Shown here: in pieces, positions 17,849 through 26,433 of the stretch
How the letters are laid out: every line of letters starts with the position of its first letter
Numbering within the stretch: position 1 is the first letter of the stretch
Assembly (NCBI RefSeq): GCF_023555415.1
Contig: NZ_JAKRYL010000009.1
Coordinates: 62,001 to 126,000, forward strand
Direction of reading: 5' to 3'
DNA length: 64,000 nucleotides
Source: Halalkalibacter alkaliphilus
GTDB taxonomy: Bacteria > Bacillota > Bacilli > Bacillales > Bacillaceae_D
The notes under the pieces: model-generated
The model's input: only the letters and a program-made list of their open reading frames with translations
Told to the model about the DNA's origin: nothing
The model's database searches: none
Program-made: the position numbers and the translations under genes

Positions 17849-18118
17849 TTATTCATAAGAACGGTCAGAAACCTCTTTGAATGACTGCTTGTATTGCTCA
17901 AACTGTTCTCTAACTAATTGAACGGCATCTTGATTATCGAAATCTGCAGCTTGAGAAAGAGCGTGCTCGGCTTTTTCAATTGAATTTTTTGCGTTTTCGA
18001 CTGTTTGTTTTTCAGGGTGTGATAATGCATCATTGATTGCTTGGTGTGCATGTTCAACAGATTGTTCAGCTTGGAATATTTGGTTTTGTCTTTGTAGACT
18101 GGACACATTGTTTTTCAT
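17849..18118 (-). CDS. Small helical protein of unknown function
   Basis: 89 residues, almost entirely predicted helix, with alternating Ala/Gln/Glu heptads (EQSVEHAHQAINDALSHPEKQTV...) suggesting a short coiled-coil bundle. No signal peptide, cysteine or enzymatic motif. SD AAGGAGGAAGG precedes the ATG, so expression is likely. It may belong to one of the small Bacillus DUF families of about 80-90 residues, but I do not recognise which. Convergent with the lipoprotein gene. Confidence 0.7.
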   Translation of the reverse strand: MKNNVSSLQRQNQIFQAEQSVEHAHQAINDALSHPEKQTVENAKNSIEKAEHALSQAADFDNQDAVQLVREQFEQYKQSFKEVSDRSYE

Positions 18119-18262
18119 TATTACCTTCCTCCTTCTGTTTAGTAATGTGCGATTCAGTCACTTTTTATATACGAATTTGTAATTTGAAAAGTTATAGTAA
18201 AACACTAAATAATCAGAAAAGATTGGCTATTTTCTAGGTTTTCTGATAAAATATTATACAAT

Positions 18263-18309
18263 GCACTTAGGGACGGAAATTGACCTTGAGGGACGAAGTG
18301 TGTCCCTGT
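18263..18309. repeat. AGGGAC inverted-repeat element upstream of ppc
   Basis: AGGGACGG, GAGGGACG and GTGTCCCT occur within 45 bp. The terminal copies are inverted and could form a hairpin. Its role is unknown. Confidence 0.35.
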
Positions 18310-18369
18310 TGGGTTGTGATATAATAAAGGATAGCAGTGCAACTTAGATTTAAATAGGGGGATTAGTAA

Positions 18370-21123
18370 ATGATCAATGTAACAGACAATAACTCTCTTT
18401 TACGCAATGATGTCAAAAAATTAGGTAATATTTTAGGAGAGATTCTCGTACATCATGGTGGTATCTCGCTATTTAACAAAGTAGAAACAATTCGAGAGAT
18501 GACCAAGAACTTAAGAAAAGATTACAATGAACAAGACTATAAAAAATTAAAAAAAGAGATTAGTACATTAAAGCCACCTGTACGTCAACAGGTCATTCGT
18601 GCATTCTCTATTTACTTCCATTTAATTAATATCGCTGAGCAAAATCATCGTATTCGTCGCAGTCGCGAGTATCAGCTGCAAGATGATGGAGTCATCCAAC
18701 CTGTATCTCTAGAAAGTGCGATGGTTTCTATTAAAGAAAATGACTTCTCTAATGAAGTAATTCAAAAAGTGTTAGATGATCTGTCAATTGAATTAATTAT
18801 TACAGCACACCCAACAGAAGCGACAAAGCGTACAGTTCTTGAAATACAAAAAAGAATTTCAAAGCTCCTTCAAGAATTCGACAATCCTTTGTTAACAAAG
18901 AAAGAAAGAACAACTCTTGAAGAAAGTTTATTTAATGAAGTAACAGCCTTATGGCAAACGGATGAATTGCGACAACGTAAACCGACCGTTTTAGACGAAG
19001 TGAAAAATGGTCTTTATTATTTTAACGAAACGTTATTTGATACACTGCCTGATATTCATCAGGATCTAGAGGCTCAGTTAGACCAACACTTCCCAGATCA
19101 TAAGTGGAAAGTCCCGAACTTTCTTCACTTCGGCTCTTGGATAGGGGGAGACCGTGATGGAAACCCAAATGTAACTCCAGAGGTGACATGGGAAACATTG
19201 AAATTACAACGTCAAGTTGCTCTTAAAAAGTATGAAGAATCAATTATTGACCTTATGAAGCGCTTTAGTCAAACAACAACTAGAGTTGATTTATGTGAAG
19301 CATTAATTGATTCAGTTGAAAGAGACGAGCAGGCTTATATGGAAACAGGAGAAGCATGGCCAATTAAGTCTGAAATTTATCGACGTAAGTTTGCTGTAAT
19401 GTTAAAGCGCCTTCGTCAAGTTGGTGAATCAGAAGTTGGATATCAAAATGCGGAAGAGTTTTTAAGTGATTTGATTTTAGTTAGGGATAGCGCTGAGCAG
19501 CATCAACCATCGAACCATAAGTTAAAAACGATTAGAAAGCTCATTCGTCAAGCAGAGCTGTTTGGTTTCCATTTAGCAACACTTGATATTAGAAATCATA
19601 GTGGTGAGCACGAAGCAGCTGTGTCTGAAATTTTAAAAGTAGTTGGAATTGCTGAAGATTATGCATCTCTTCCAGAAGAGGAGAAGGTAGCTATTCTTGA
19701 GCAAGTTCTTAGTGAACCAAGACCTCTATTATTACTAGAAGAAGATTATTCGAAAGAAACACAAGAAACATTTAAAGTATTTAAGATGATTAAACAAGCT
19801 CATAAAGAATTTGGAAGACGTTCAATTGAAGTGTATCTTGTCAGTATGACACAGTCACCAAGTGACTTATTAGAAGTTCTTGTTCTTGCGAAAGAAGCTG
19901 GCATTTATCGCCTCCATGCAGATGGGAAAGTAGAGAGTCATTTGCATGTAGCACCGCTTCTTGAAACAATTGATGATTTAGTTGCTGGTCCAAAAATTAT
20001 GAAGACGCTGTTTGAGATGGATGTATATCGCAACCACATTAAAGAGCGAGGAAACCATCAAGAAATTATGCTAGGATATTCCGATGGAAGCAAAGATGGT
20101 GGAACATTAACAGCGAACTGGAAATTATTCAAAGCTCAGCAAGAGATTCATAATATGGCAAAAGAGTTTGATATTCGCTTGAAATTCTTCCATGGTCGTG
20201 GAGGGTCATTAGGACGCGGAGGTGGCCCATTAAACCGCAGCATTCTTTCACAGCCATCAGAAACATTAGGAGATGGTGTGAAAATTACGGAGCAAGGTGA
20301 AGTATTATCATCACGCTATTTGCTGGAGGATATCGCTTATCGTAACCTGGAACAAGCAGCATCTGCTTTGTTAGAAGGTTCTGCTAAAGCGCATAAGAAT
20401 CCAGTACAGGGACATTTCCGTGATAAAAAGTGGGAAGAAGCGATGGAGGAAATGTCACAAGTTTCCTTAAAGAAATATCAATCGCTCGTTTTCCAAGATA
20501 AAGATTTCTTAAAATATTTTACTCAAGCTACACCTTTAAATGAATTAGGAGCCTTAAATATTGGGTCGCGTCCAATGAAACGTAAAGGTAGTGAGCGTTT
20601 TGAGGATTTACGTGCCATTCCTTGGGTATTTGCTTGGACACAATCAAGGCAAATGATTCCAGCTTGGTATGCTGCAGGTACAGGATTACAATCATTCGTT
20701 GGACAAAGTGCAGAAAATCTAGCATTGCTCCAAGAAATGTATAAAAAATGGCCGTTCTTCCAAGCGACGATTAATAATTTACAAATGGCATTAATGAAAG
20801 CAGATTTAACAACAGCTAAAGAATATATTCATCTTGTTCAGGACAAGGAGATCGGGGAAAGAATCTTCAATAATATATCTGAAGAATATAAACTAACAAA
20901 AGACGTTCTCTTGCAAATTACTGGTAATGAAGAACTTCTTGATCATACACCAAATATTCAAGAGTCCGTTTATAGACGTAATCCTTACGTTGATCCACTC
21001 AACTTCCTACAAGTTGATTTAATTCAAAAAATGCGCGAATCAGATGAGAATTCTGAGGAGTTACTTACAGAAGTGCTGCTAACGATCAGTGGAGTCGCTG
21101 CTGGGTTAGTGAATACAGGTTGA
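18370..21123 (+). CDS. ppc: Phosphoenolpyruvate carboxylase
   Basis: Anaplerotic carboxylation of PEP to oxaloacetate. 917 residues, typical length. Catalytic histidine near residue 147 (TAHPTEATKRT), GGDRDGNP, the glycine-rich loop FHGRGGSLGRGGGP, the active-site phrase SRPMKRKG, and the conserved C-terminus LVNTG. The SD AGGGGG is 8 nt before the ATG. Monocistronic with its own terminator at 21126-21165. Many Bacilli rely on pyruvate carboxylase instead, so ppc is an accessory anaplerotic route here. Confidence 0.96.
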   Translation: MINVTDNNSLLRNDVKKLGNILGEILVHHGGISLFNKVETIREMTKNLRKDYNEQDYKKLKKEISTLKPPVRQQVIRAFSIYFHLINIAEQNHRIRRSREYQLQDDGVIQPVSLESAMVSIKENDFSNEVIQKVLDDLSIELIITAHPTEATKRTVLEIQKRISKLLQEFDNPLLTKKERTTLEESLFNEVTALWQTDELRQRKPTVLDEVKNGLYYFNETLFDTLPDIHQDLEAQLDQHFPDHKWKVPNFLHFGSWIGGDRDGNPNVTPEVTWETLKLQRQVALKKYEESIIDLMKRFSQTTTRVDLCEALIDSVERDEQAYMETGEAWPIKSEIYRRKFAVMLKRLRQVGESEVGYQNAEEFLSDLILVRDSAEQHQPSNHKLKTIRKLIRQAELFGFHLATLDIRNHSGEHEAAVSEILKVVGIAEDYASLPEEEKVAILEQVLSEPRPLLLLEEDYSKETQETFKVFKMIKQAHKEFGRRSIEVYLVSMTQSPSDLLEVLVLAKEAGIYRLHADGKVESHLHVAPLLETIDDLVAGPKIMKTLFEMDVYRNHIKERGNHQEIMLGYSDGSKDGGTLTANWKLFKAQQEIHNMAKEFDIRLKFFHGRGGSLGRGGGPLNRSILSQPSETLGDGVKITEQGEVLSSRYLLEDIAYRNLEQAASALLEGSAKAHKNPVQGHFRDKKWEEAMEEMSQVSLKKYQSLVFQDKDFLKYFTQATPLNELGALNIGSRPMKRKGSERFEDLRAIPWVFAWTQSRQMIPAWYAAGTGLQSFVGQSAENLALLQEMYKKWPFFQATINNLQMALMKADLTTAKEYIHLVQDKEIGERIFNNISEEYKLTKDVLLQITGNEELLDHTPNIQESVYRRNPYVDPLNFLQVDLIQKMRESDENSEELLTEVLLTISGVAAGLVNTG

Positions 21124-21125
21124 TT

Positions 21126-21166
21126 AAAAACATCCGCTGCAAAATGTGTTGCAGCGGATGTTTTTC
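21126..21166. terminator. Bidirectional terminator between ppc and the ZIP-like gene
   Basis: AAAAACATCCGCTGCAA pairs with TTGCAGCGGATGTTTTT; the A/T flanks work in both directions. Confidence 0.9.
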
Positions 21167-21213
21167 TTATCCTACATTTCTTATTTTAATAGACTAACTG
21201 TCAAAATACTCTT

Positions 21214-21927
21214 TTACCACTCAAAAAAGAACTTGAGCGCAAACGTAATGAGTGTATAGGATATTACCCCGAAAGCGAAGGTAGGGAAGTGGGCATGTTG
21301 TTCGTTTGGTAGCTCATTTTTTAAAACGTTTAAAATCATAGCACCTGAAATAAAAGCAAAAATCATAGCCTGTGTGAAGGAAGAAAGGGTTACAAATACT
21401 CCGATAATCCAACCTATGATAATGCCTGATGCAATGACAAACCTGCCTACAAGGTTATATTGTTTTGGATTCTCACGCCAAAGATCGTGGGCAACAGCTA
21501 TGAAATGGAGACCAATCGCAATCCCGTAAAAAACCGATTGTATCCCTGTGACATTTGACGCCATAACGATATATACGATTAACATATTATAAATAGTAAA
21601 AAAGATAATTTGAAGCCAAAGAGTAGAACGATTTCTCTGACTTTGCACGGCTTGTTTGAACGTTTTTTGTATACCGTAAAATATAAGCAAGCCAAATAGC
21701 CCAACAAAATAAAGCTCTGATTCCATTGTTAGATTATCGGTATATACTTCCACAGTTTGCTGTTGTTCCCTATGCATGGATGGGAGTATATAGACAAAGA
21801 CATAAGAAACAGCTAGCCCACCTGAAAACGAAAGCCATTTTCTACGGCGAATTTGATTGGCCGGAATAAAATTGTTGGAAAAAAGGTGAATGATAATAAA
21901 TAGAATTCCTAATAAATAAGCAGACAT
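21214..21927 (-). CDS. ZIP-like integral membrane protein
   Basis: 237 residues with about seven hydrophobic segments. The arrangement SGGLAVSYVFVYILP in the second segment, AIGLHFIAVAHDLW in the middle, and FAFISGAMILNVLKNELP near the end resembles ZIP metal permeases (conserved His in the central helix, Gly/Asn/Glu in the next). A divalent metal substrate is therefore possible but not established. The start has a modest SD (AAGGAG about 5 nt upstream). It stands alone between ppc and a parS-like site. Confidence 0.6.
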   Translation of the reverse strand: MSAYLLGILFIIIHLFSNNFIPANQIRRRKWLSFSGGLAVSYVFVYILPSMHREQQQTVEVYTDNLTMESELYFVGLFGLLIFYGIQKTFKQAVQSQRNRSTLWLQIIFFTIYNMLIVYIVMASNVTGIQSVFYGIAIGLHFIAVAHDLWRENPKQYNLVGRFVIASGIIIGWIIGVFVTLSSFTQAMIFAFISGAMILNVLKNELPNEQHAHFPTFAFGVISYTLITFALKFFFEW

Positions 21928-22107
21928 AATGACACTCCTTATTTATCAGTACCCACAGTTTTGTAAAGGAAAACGTATCGTACTGACTAACAATCGAGTG
22001 GGAAATAACAGTAAGGGGTTTTCAGGTGTGAAAAGGAGAATATATTGAGGTGGAAAAAAGAAAAAAACAACAAGAAGAGGCTGCTTAAGACAACCTCTTA
22101 CATGGAA

Positions 22108-22123
22108 CGTTTCACGTGAAACA
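22108..22123. promoter_or_regulatory. parS-like site 1
   Basis: CGTTTCACGTGAAACA matches the Spo0J/ParB site TGTTNCACGTGAAACA at 15 of 16 bases; intergenic. Confidence 0.8.
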
Positions 22124-22145
22124 TTAACCTTAAAATTGCGACAAT

Positions 22146-22700
22146 TTATGATTCCTGCATACTTTTAAGTTCTTGTAATCTCTCAACTAGCTTATTAAAA
22201 AGAGGTTTATCATTTTGGTCAAGCGCTTCATCAATTTGCATTCTAATTTTTTCAATTTCTTGGTCGAGAAGAGCCTTCTCAATAATGAAGTTTGTTTCCT
22301 TTTCATATTCCTTAAATTGCTTATATTGAACAAATGAATTTGTTTGTGACTCGACTAGGTTGAGGTAGCGGTGATTTGATTGTTTCCCATAAAAATGAAG
22401 CTTTACATATACTTTTTCTGCAGGATTGCTCATAAGGTCACCGAGGGCTTTTGATACATCTTCTGATTTGCGCTTATTGTAATAATAAACAAAACCAGAC
22501 TTATCTGAATGCATACTTGATATAACAAAGGTTCTTCCTTTTGATGGGACCGTTTCGACAAAGGAAAGGTTCTCAAGGATATGATGGTTTTTCAATATAT
22601 GTTCAAGCAACATCCTTACATCTTTATGCTTAAGCTGGTGCTGTTCTAAAAACCATTTTAAAAAACTACTTTTTTCTGATGCGGATACCCAGTTTCTCAT
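22146..22700 (-). CDS. YpiB/UPF0302-family protein with IDEAL domain (ReoY-like)
   Basis: About 184 residues. The N-terminal part (NWVSASEKSSFLKWFLEQHQLK) matches the YpiB/UPF0302 family start, and the C-terminus (IRMQIDEALDQNDKPLFNKLVERLQEL) is an IDEAL domain. In Bacillus and Listeria the YpiB protein ReoY takes part in ClpCP-dependent control of MurA. This copy is divergent in the middle and not in the usual qcr/aroE neighbourhood, so it may be a paralogue. The ATG at 22700 follows AGGGTGG at suitable spacing; the upstream GTG at 22709 overlaps that SD. Confidence 0.72.
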   Translation of the reverse strand: MRNWVSASEKSSFLKWFLEQHQLKHKDVRMLLEHILKNHHILENLSFVETVPSKGRTFVISSMHSDKSGFVYYYNKRKSEDVSKALGDLMSNPAEKVYVKLHFYGKQSNHRYLNLVESQTNSFVQYKQFKEYEKETNFIIEKALLDQEIEKIRMQIDEALDQNDKPLFNKLVERLQELKSMQES

Positions 22701-22853
22701 AAACACCACCCTGAAATTCTACTTTCTTCAAGCATAACATGATATACATATATTTCAATTCAGATGTGTTCGTTCAAACTAAATAGTCTGATAACAATTT
22801 AATAACTTATGAATATAATAGGATACCAGTTTGATAAAGGGGGGGAGTGGCGG

Positions 22854-23282
22854 GTGTTCATTCGAAGGGCTACTGCCGAAGAGCTGAGGTTTATTCAAAG
22901 TTATGCGCCAATCGTCCAGCAAGAAGCTACGTTAGGCTATATGGATGGGAACAATGTAATGAATGAAGAGATGCACTATCATTATAAAGCAGAATACTTC
23001 ACATTATTGGATAGACATCGAATTTGCGGGTGGATTCTGTTAGGAGAAGCAAAGACACCAGTTAATTCCGAGACGATGGGAATGGTCTTAGAGTTATATG
23101 TGTTACAACCTTATCGAAAAAAAGGGTTTGGTCATATGCTAATGAATTATGCTCTCCATTATTTTAAGCAAAAACAATTAAAGAAAGTACAGCTGAACGT
23201 TTTTGCTGGGAATCATGCAAAAAAGCTTTATGAACAAATGGGTTTTAAAGATGTTTCCACGCTTATGGAAAGGCCATTATAA
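22854..23282 (+). CDS. GNAT-family N-acetyltransferase
   Basis: About 142 residues. Contains the GNAT acetyl-CoA core: strand ELYVLQPYRKKGFGHMLMNYAL (with the R/Q-x-x-G-x-G/A P-loop-like motif as RKKGFG) and the C-terminal NVFAGNHAKKLYEQMGFKD. The substrate is unknown. The GTG at 22854 is preferred because GGGGGGGAGTGG lies just upstream; the ATG at 22809 has no SD. It lies directly upstream of the ABC-F leader and ends just before the second parS-like site; the ABC-F gene has its own promoter. Confidence 0.82.
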   Translation: MFIRRATAEELRFIQSYAPIVQQEATLGYMDGNNVMNEEMHYHYKAEYFTLLDRHRICGWILLGEAKTPVNSETMGMVLELYVLQPYRKKGFGHMLMNYALHYFKQKQLKKVQLNVFAGNHAKKLYEQMGFKDVSTLMERPL

Positions 23283-23283
23283 T

Positions 23284-23299
23284 AGTTTCATGTGAAACA
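23284..23299. promoter_or_regulatory. Degenerate parS-like site 2
   Basis: AGTTTCATGTGAAACA matches TGTTNCACGTGAAACA at 14 of 16 bases; intergenic, 1.2 kb from site 1. Confidence 0.5.
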
Positions 23300-23312
23300 A
23301 TAGGTTAGCCCA

Positions 23313-23341
23313 TTGACAAATCCTTACAGGACAATTATAGT
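23313..23341 (+). promoter_or_regulatory. Sigma-A promoter of the Vga-type gene
   Basis: -35 TTGACA (23313-23318), a 17-bp spacer, and -10 TATAGT (23336-23341). Predicted transcription start is about 23348, leaving a ~270-nt leader. Confidence 0.85.
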
Positions 23342-23378
23342 TTGAGTAACAAATTGATGGAAGGGTGACCCAACTACA

Positions 23379-23390
23379 ATGAAGTACTAA
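23379..23390 (+). CDS. Three-codon leader peptide (Met-Lys-Tyr-stop)
   Basis: ATG AAG TAC TAA preceded by GGAAGGGTG (11-13 nt upstream). It is the first ORF of the vga-type transcript. Very short uORFs are known in antibiotic-responsive leaders of ABC-F genes. A ribosome paused at this start or stop would cover segment 1 of the attenuator, which begins at the stop codon. Translation is inferred, not shown. Confidence 0.6.
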   Translation: MKY

Positions 23391-23581
23391 TCCTATTTAC
23401 GAAAGCAATCAATTGAAGGTGTTTTTTGCAGAATATTTCTGCTTTCTTTAACATGCCTTCAATGGGAGTTTTCAGGATAGGATTGGATTTCTATAGTTGA
23501 GCCCAAGAGGAGTAGTCTCCTTCTTTTTGGTATTCACCTATATTTATGCCTCCTATTCTGACTGTAGATAGGGGGCATTTT
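23389..23581 (+). promoter_or_regulatory. Ribosome-mediated transcription attenuator of the Vga-type gene
   Basis: Segment 1 AATCCTAT (23389-23396) pairs perfectly with segment 2 ATAGGATT (23477-23484). Segment 3 TGCCTCCTAT (23547-23556) pairs with segment 4 ATAGGGGGCA (23568-23577), followed by TTTT: a terminator. The alternative helix is segment 2 TCAGGATAGGA (23472-23482) with segment 3 TCCTATTCTGA (23551-23561), 11 bp with one G-U, which would prevent the terminator. Two nested hairpins (ATTGAAGG/CCTTCAAT and GCAGAA/TTCTGC) lie between 1 and 2. A smaller GGAG-TAGT-CTCC hairpin with a T-run is at 23509-23527. Stalling on the uORF would free segment 2 for antitermination. Confidence 0.72.
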
Positions 23582-23618
23582 CATGTCCCCAAAACATAAT
23601 GAAGATGGGGATGATTGT

Positions 23619-25184
23619 ATGCTTTTATTAGAAGCTCAAAAAATAAAGCAATATATAAAAGAACGACTCCTACTTAATATAGACCATATCCAAATTCATA
23701 AAAATGATCGTATTGGTTTAGTAGGAAAAAACGGAAGTGGGAAAACAACTTTATTGCATATATTAGCAGGAAAGAAAGCGCCAGAAAAAGGGCTGGTTAT
23801 TACTCATACTCAAAGTGAACTGCTGCCACAGCTTAAAAGGACAGACACAACAAAAAGCGGTGGAGAAGTAACACAAGAGTACATTAATGAAGCAATTATA
23901 AAAGATCCTGAACTATTGTTTGCGGATGAACCAACGACAAACTTAGATACAGAACATATTGAGTGGTTAGAAAAGAAGTTATCTATGTGGAAGGGAGCCT
24001 TTGTTATCGTTTCACATGACAGAGCCTTTCTTGATGCTCTTTGTACAAAGATATGGGAAATTGAGGAGGGAAAGATTAAAGAGTATAAAGGAAACTACCA
24101 AGACTATGCAAAACAAAAACGTTTAGAAATAAGGCAAGAACAACAAGCCTATGAAATATATGAAAAAAAGAAAAAACAGTTAGAAGAAGCATTGAAACAA
24201 AAGGAGAAAAAAGCAGACAGAGCAACGAAAACACCCAAAAAAGTTAGCAAATCAGAAGCGAGAATTACAGGAGCAAAGCCATACTTTGCCAAAAAGCAAA
24301 AGAAGTTGCAACAGGCGGCTAAAGCAATTGAAACGAGATTAGAGAAGCTTGAAAAGGTAGATAAAGTTAGAGAGAACCCGCCACTTAAAATGAATCTTCC
24401 AAATGAAGAAACATTTCAAGGTCGAATTATTCTTCGCGTACAGGAGGTATCTTCAAGAATTGGTGAAAGGGTTCTTTGGAATAACACAAGCTTTCAAGTT
24501 CGTGGTGGTGATAAACTGGCGATTATCGGACCGAATGGAAGCGGAAAAACGACATTAATTAAAAAAATCATCGATCAGGCGAATGGTATTACGATCTCTC
24601 CAGCTATGAAATTGGGTTATTTCAGTCAAAACCTTACGATAATAGATATGAAGAAATCAATATTAGAAAATGTTCGCTCCACTTCAAAGCATGATGAAAC
24701 ATTCATTCGAACGATCTTAGCAAGGTTACATTTTTTTCGGGATGATGTATATAAAATTGGAGAAATTTTGAGTGGAGGGGAGAGAGTAAAAGTCGCATTA
24801 GCGAAGTTGTTTTTGAGTGATATTAATACGTTAGTTTTAGATGAGCCAACGAATTTTCTTGATATGGAGGCTGTTGAAGCATTAGAGTCCCTTTTAAAAG
24901 AGTATGAAGGAAGCGTGATCTTTGTCTCGCATGACCGGCGTTTTATTGAACAGGTTGCCACACGAATATTGGAAATACGAAATAAAGAAATTCGATTGTT
25001 TGAGGGAACGTATCATCAATACAAACAGCCTAAAATAGAAGAAAAACGAAACTCAGAGGAAGACAAACGTCTATTGATTGAAACGAGAATATCGGAAGTG
25101 TTGGGTCGATTAAGTATGGAACCATCTGGTCAGCTAGAGAAAGAGTTTCAGGAGCTATTAGAAGAGAAAAGGAGATTGAATTGA
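23619..25184 (+). CDS. Vga-type ABC-F ATPase (lincosamide/streptogramin A/pleuromutilin ribosome protection)
   Basis: Two ABC domains without membrane segments, 521 residues, the length I recall for Vga(A). The first domain has Walker A GKNGSGKT (36-43), a shortened region before KSGGEVT, and FADEPTTNLD. The interdomain linker (about 165-260) holds KSEARITGAKPYFAKKQKKL, the antibiotic-resistance-domain zone that reaches the peptidyl-transferase centre. The second domain has GPNGSGKT (304-311), LSGGERVKVALAKLFLSDINTLVLDEPTNFLD and FVSHDRRFIEQ. Line-by-line resemblance to Vga(A) is strong. The ATG at 23619 has GGGGA upstream; the ATG at 23583 abuts the terminator. Expression is probably drug-inducible through the leader. 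Confidence 0.88.
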   Translation: MLLLEAQKIKQYIKERLLLNIDHIQIHKNDRIGLVGKNGSGKTTLLHILAGKKAPEKGLVITHTQSELLPQLKRTDTTKSGGEVTQEYINEAIIKDPELLFADEPTTNLDTEHIEWLEKKLSMWKGAFVIVSHDRAFLDALCTKIWEIEEGKIKEYKGNYQDYAKQKRLEIRQEQQAYEIYEKKKKQLEEALKQKEKKADRATKTPKKVSKSEARITGAKPYFAKKQKKLQQAAKAIETRLEKLEKVDKVRENPPLKMNLPNEETFQGRIILRVQEVSSRIGERVLWNNTSFQVRGGDKLAIIGPNGSGKTTLIKKIIDQANGITISPAMKLGYFSQNLTIIDMKKSILENVRSTSKHDETFIRTILARLHFFRDDVYKIGEILSGGERVKVALAKLFLSDINTLVLDEPTNFLDMEAVEALESLLKEYEGSVIFVSHDRRFIEQVATRILEIRNKEIRLFEGTYHQYKQPKIEEKRNSEEDKRLLIETRISEVLGRLSMEPSGQLEKEFQELLEEKRRLN

Positions 25185-25373
25185 AAAGTGCAGTTTGAGT
25201 TGAATTTTGAGGGACTATAGGAAGTTGTTTTTTTATTTTAGTCCCTTGGAATTCTCGTTAGTTAGCAGCTGCTGAAAAAAGACTTTTTTTCATCCCTTAC
25301 AATTTGAGTACGAAGTGATTTTGTTATATGATTTGAAAATACGATGCTTCAAAAAATAACTGTAAAAAGAGTG

Positions 25374-26414
25374 ATGGAACCAATGTATCCAAAAGAATTA
25401 AATTATAAAATGCCTGCAGAGTGGACAACTCATCAGCGTACATTCATTTCTTGGCCTGTTCAAGATTCGATGGTCTATCCTGATGATTATGAACATGTTT
25501 GGAATGGCTACGCTGAACTTGTACATGCAATTGCTGAGTTCGAGCCTGTATCAATTGTCACAAATCGAGACGATATAGAAAAGTTGAAGGCAATTTTTGT
25601 AGATGAGAGAGTGGGATTTTTACCAATTGAGCATAATGATGCATGGTTACGAGATAACGGACCTACGTTTGTCAAAAATGCTGACGGGGACATAGCAGGG
25701 ATTAATTGGATCTTTAATGCGTGGGGAGAAAAGTACTCTCCGTGGAAATTAGATAATGATGTGGCACCGAAAATCTTAGAGCATTTTAATATTAAAAAAT
25801 TTGATGCTCAAATAGTGATGGAAGGTGGGTCATTTCATGTGGATGGGGAAGGAACGGTACTGACAACAGAAGAGTGCCTATTGAACCCAAACCGTAATCC
25901 TGATTTATCAAAGGAACAAGTGGAACAATACTTAAAAGATTATTTAAATATTGAAAAGGTTATTTGGTTGAATAGAGGTTTAAGTGGAGATGAAACAGAT
26001 GGTCACGTTGACAATGTGGCTTGTTTTGCAGAACCAGGTAAGGTAATTATGCAAGTGTGTCATGATCCGAGTGACGATAATTATCAAATCACACAAGAAA
26101 ACCTTGAGATCTTGCGCAAAGCAACAGATGCAAAAGGACGAAAGTTTGAGGTCATTGAGATTGAGCAACCACCAGCATCACATTTTGAAGAGAGCCGACT
26201 AACGCTTAGCTATCTTAATTTTTATTTTGTAAATGACGGAATTATTTTACCAGTGTTTGGTAATGCAGCAAAAGAAACCGATCAAAAAGCAATTGATGTC
26301 TTGCAACGAACATTCCCTGACCGTAGAATCCGGACAATTGATGGAATGGCTATCATTAAAGAAGGCGGAAATGTTCATTGTACAACACAGCAAATGCCTG
26401 CTGAAGGAAAATAG
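25374..26414 (+). CDS. aguA: Agmatine deiminase
   Basis: Hydrolyses agmatine to N-carbamoylputrescine and ammonia (first step of arginine-decarboxylase-derived putrescine synthesis). About 347 residues with family signatures MPAEWTTHQRTFISWP, HNDAWLRDNGPTF, MEGGSFHVDGEGT, GDETDGHVDN, and the nucleophilic cysteine in GGNVHCTTQQMP. Followed after 19 bp by aguB, so one operon. The exact start is uncertain (25374, 25383 or 25344); none has a strong SD. Confidence 0.94.
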   Translation: MEPMYPKELNYKMPAEWTTHQRTFISWPVQDSMVYPDDYEHVWNGYAELVHAIAEFEPVSIVTNRDDIEKLKAIFVDERVGFLPIEHNDAWLRDNGPTFVKNADGDIAGINWIFNAWGEKYSPWKLDNDVAPKILEHFNIKKFDAQIVMEGGSFHVDGEGTVLTTEECLLNPNRNPDLSKEQVEQYLKDYLNIEKVIWLNRGLSGDETDGHVDNVACFAEPGKVIMQVCHDPSDDNYQITQENLEILRKATDAKGRKFEVIEIEQPPASHFEESRLTLSYLNFYFVNDGIILPVFGNAAKETDQKAIDVLQRTFPDRRIRTIDGMAIIKEGGNVHCTTQQMPAEGK

Positions 26415-26433
26415 AAGGAAGAGGTGAGTTGGT

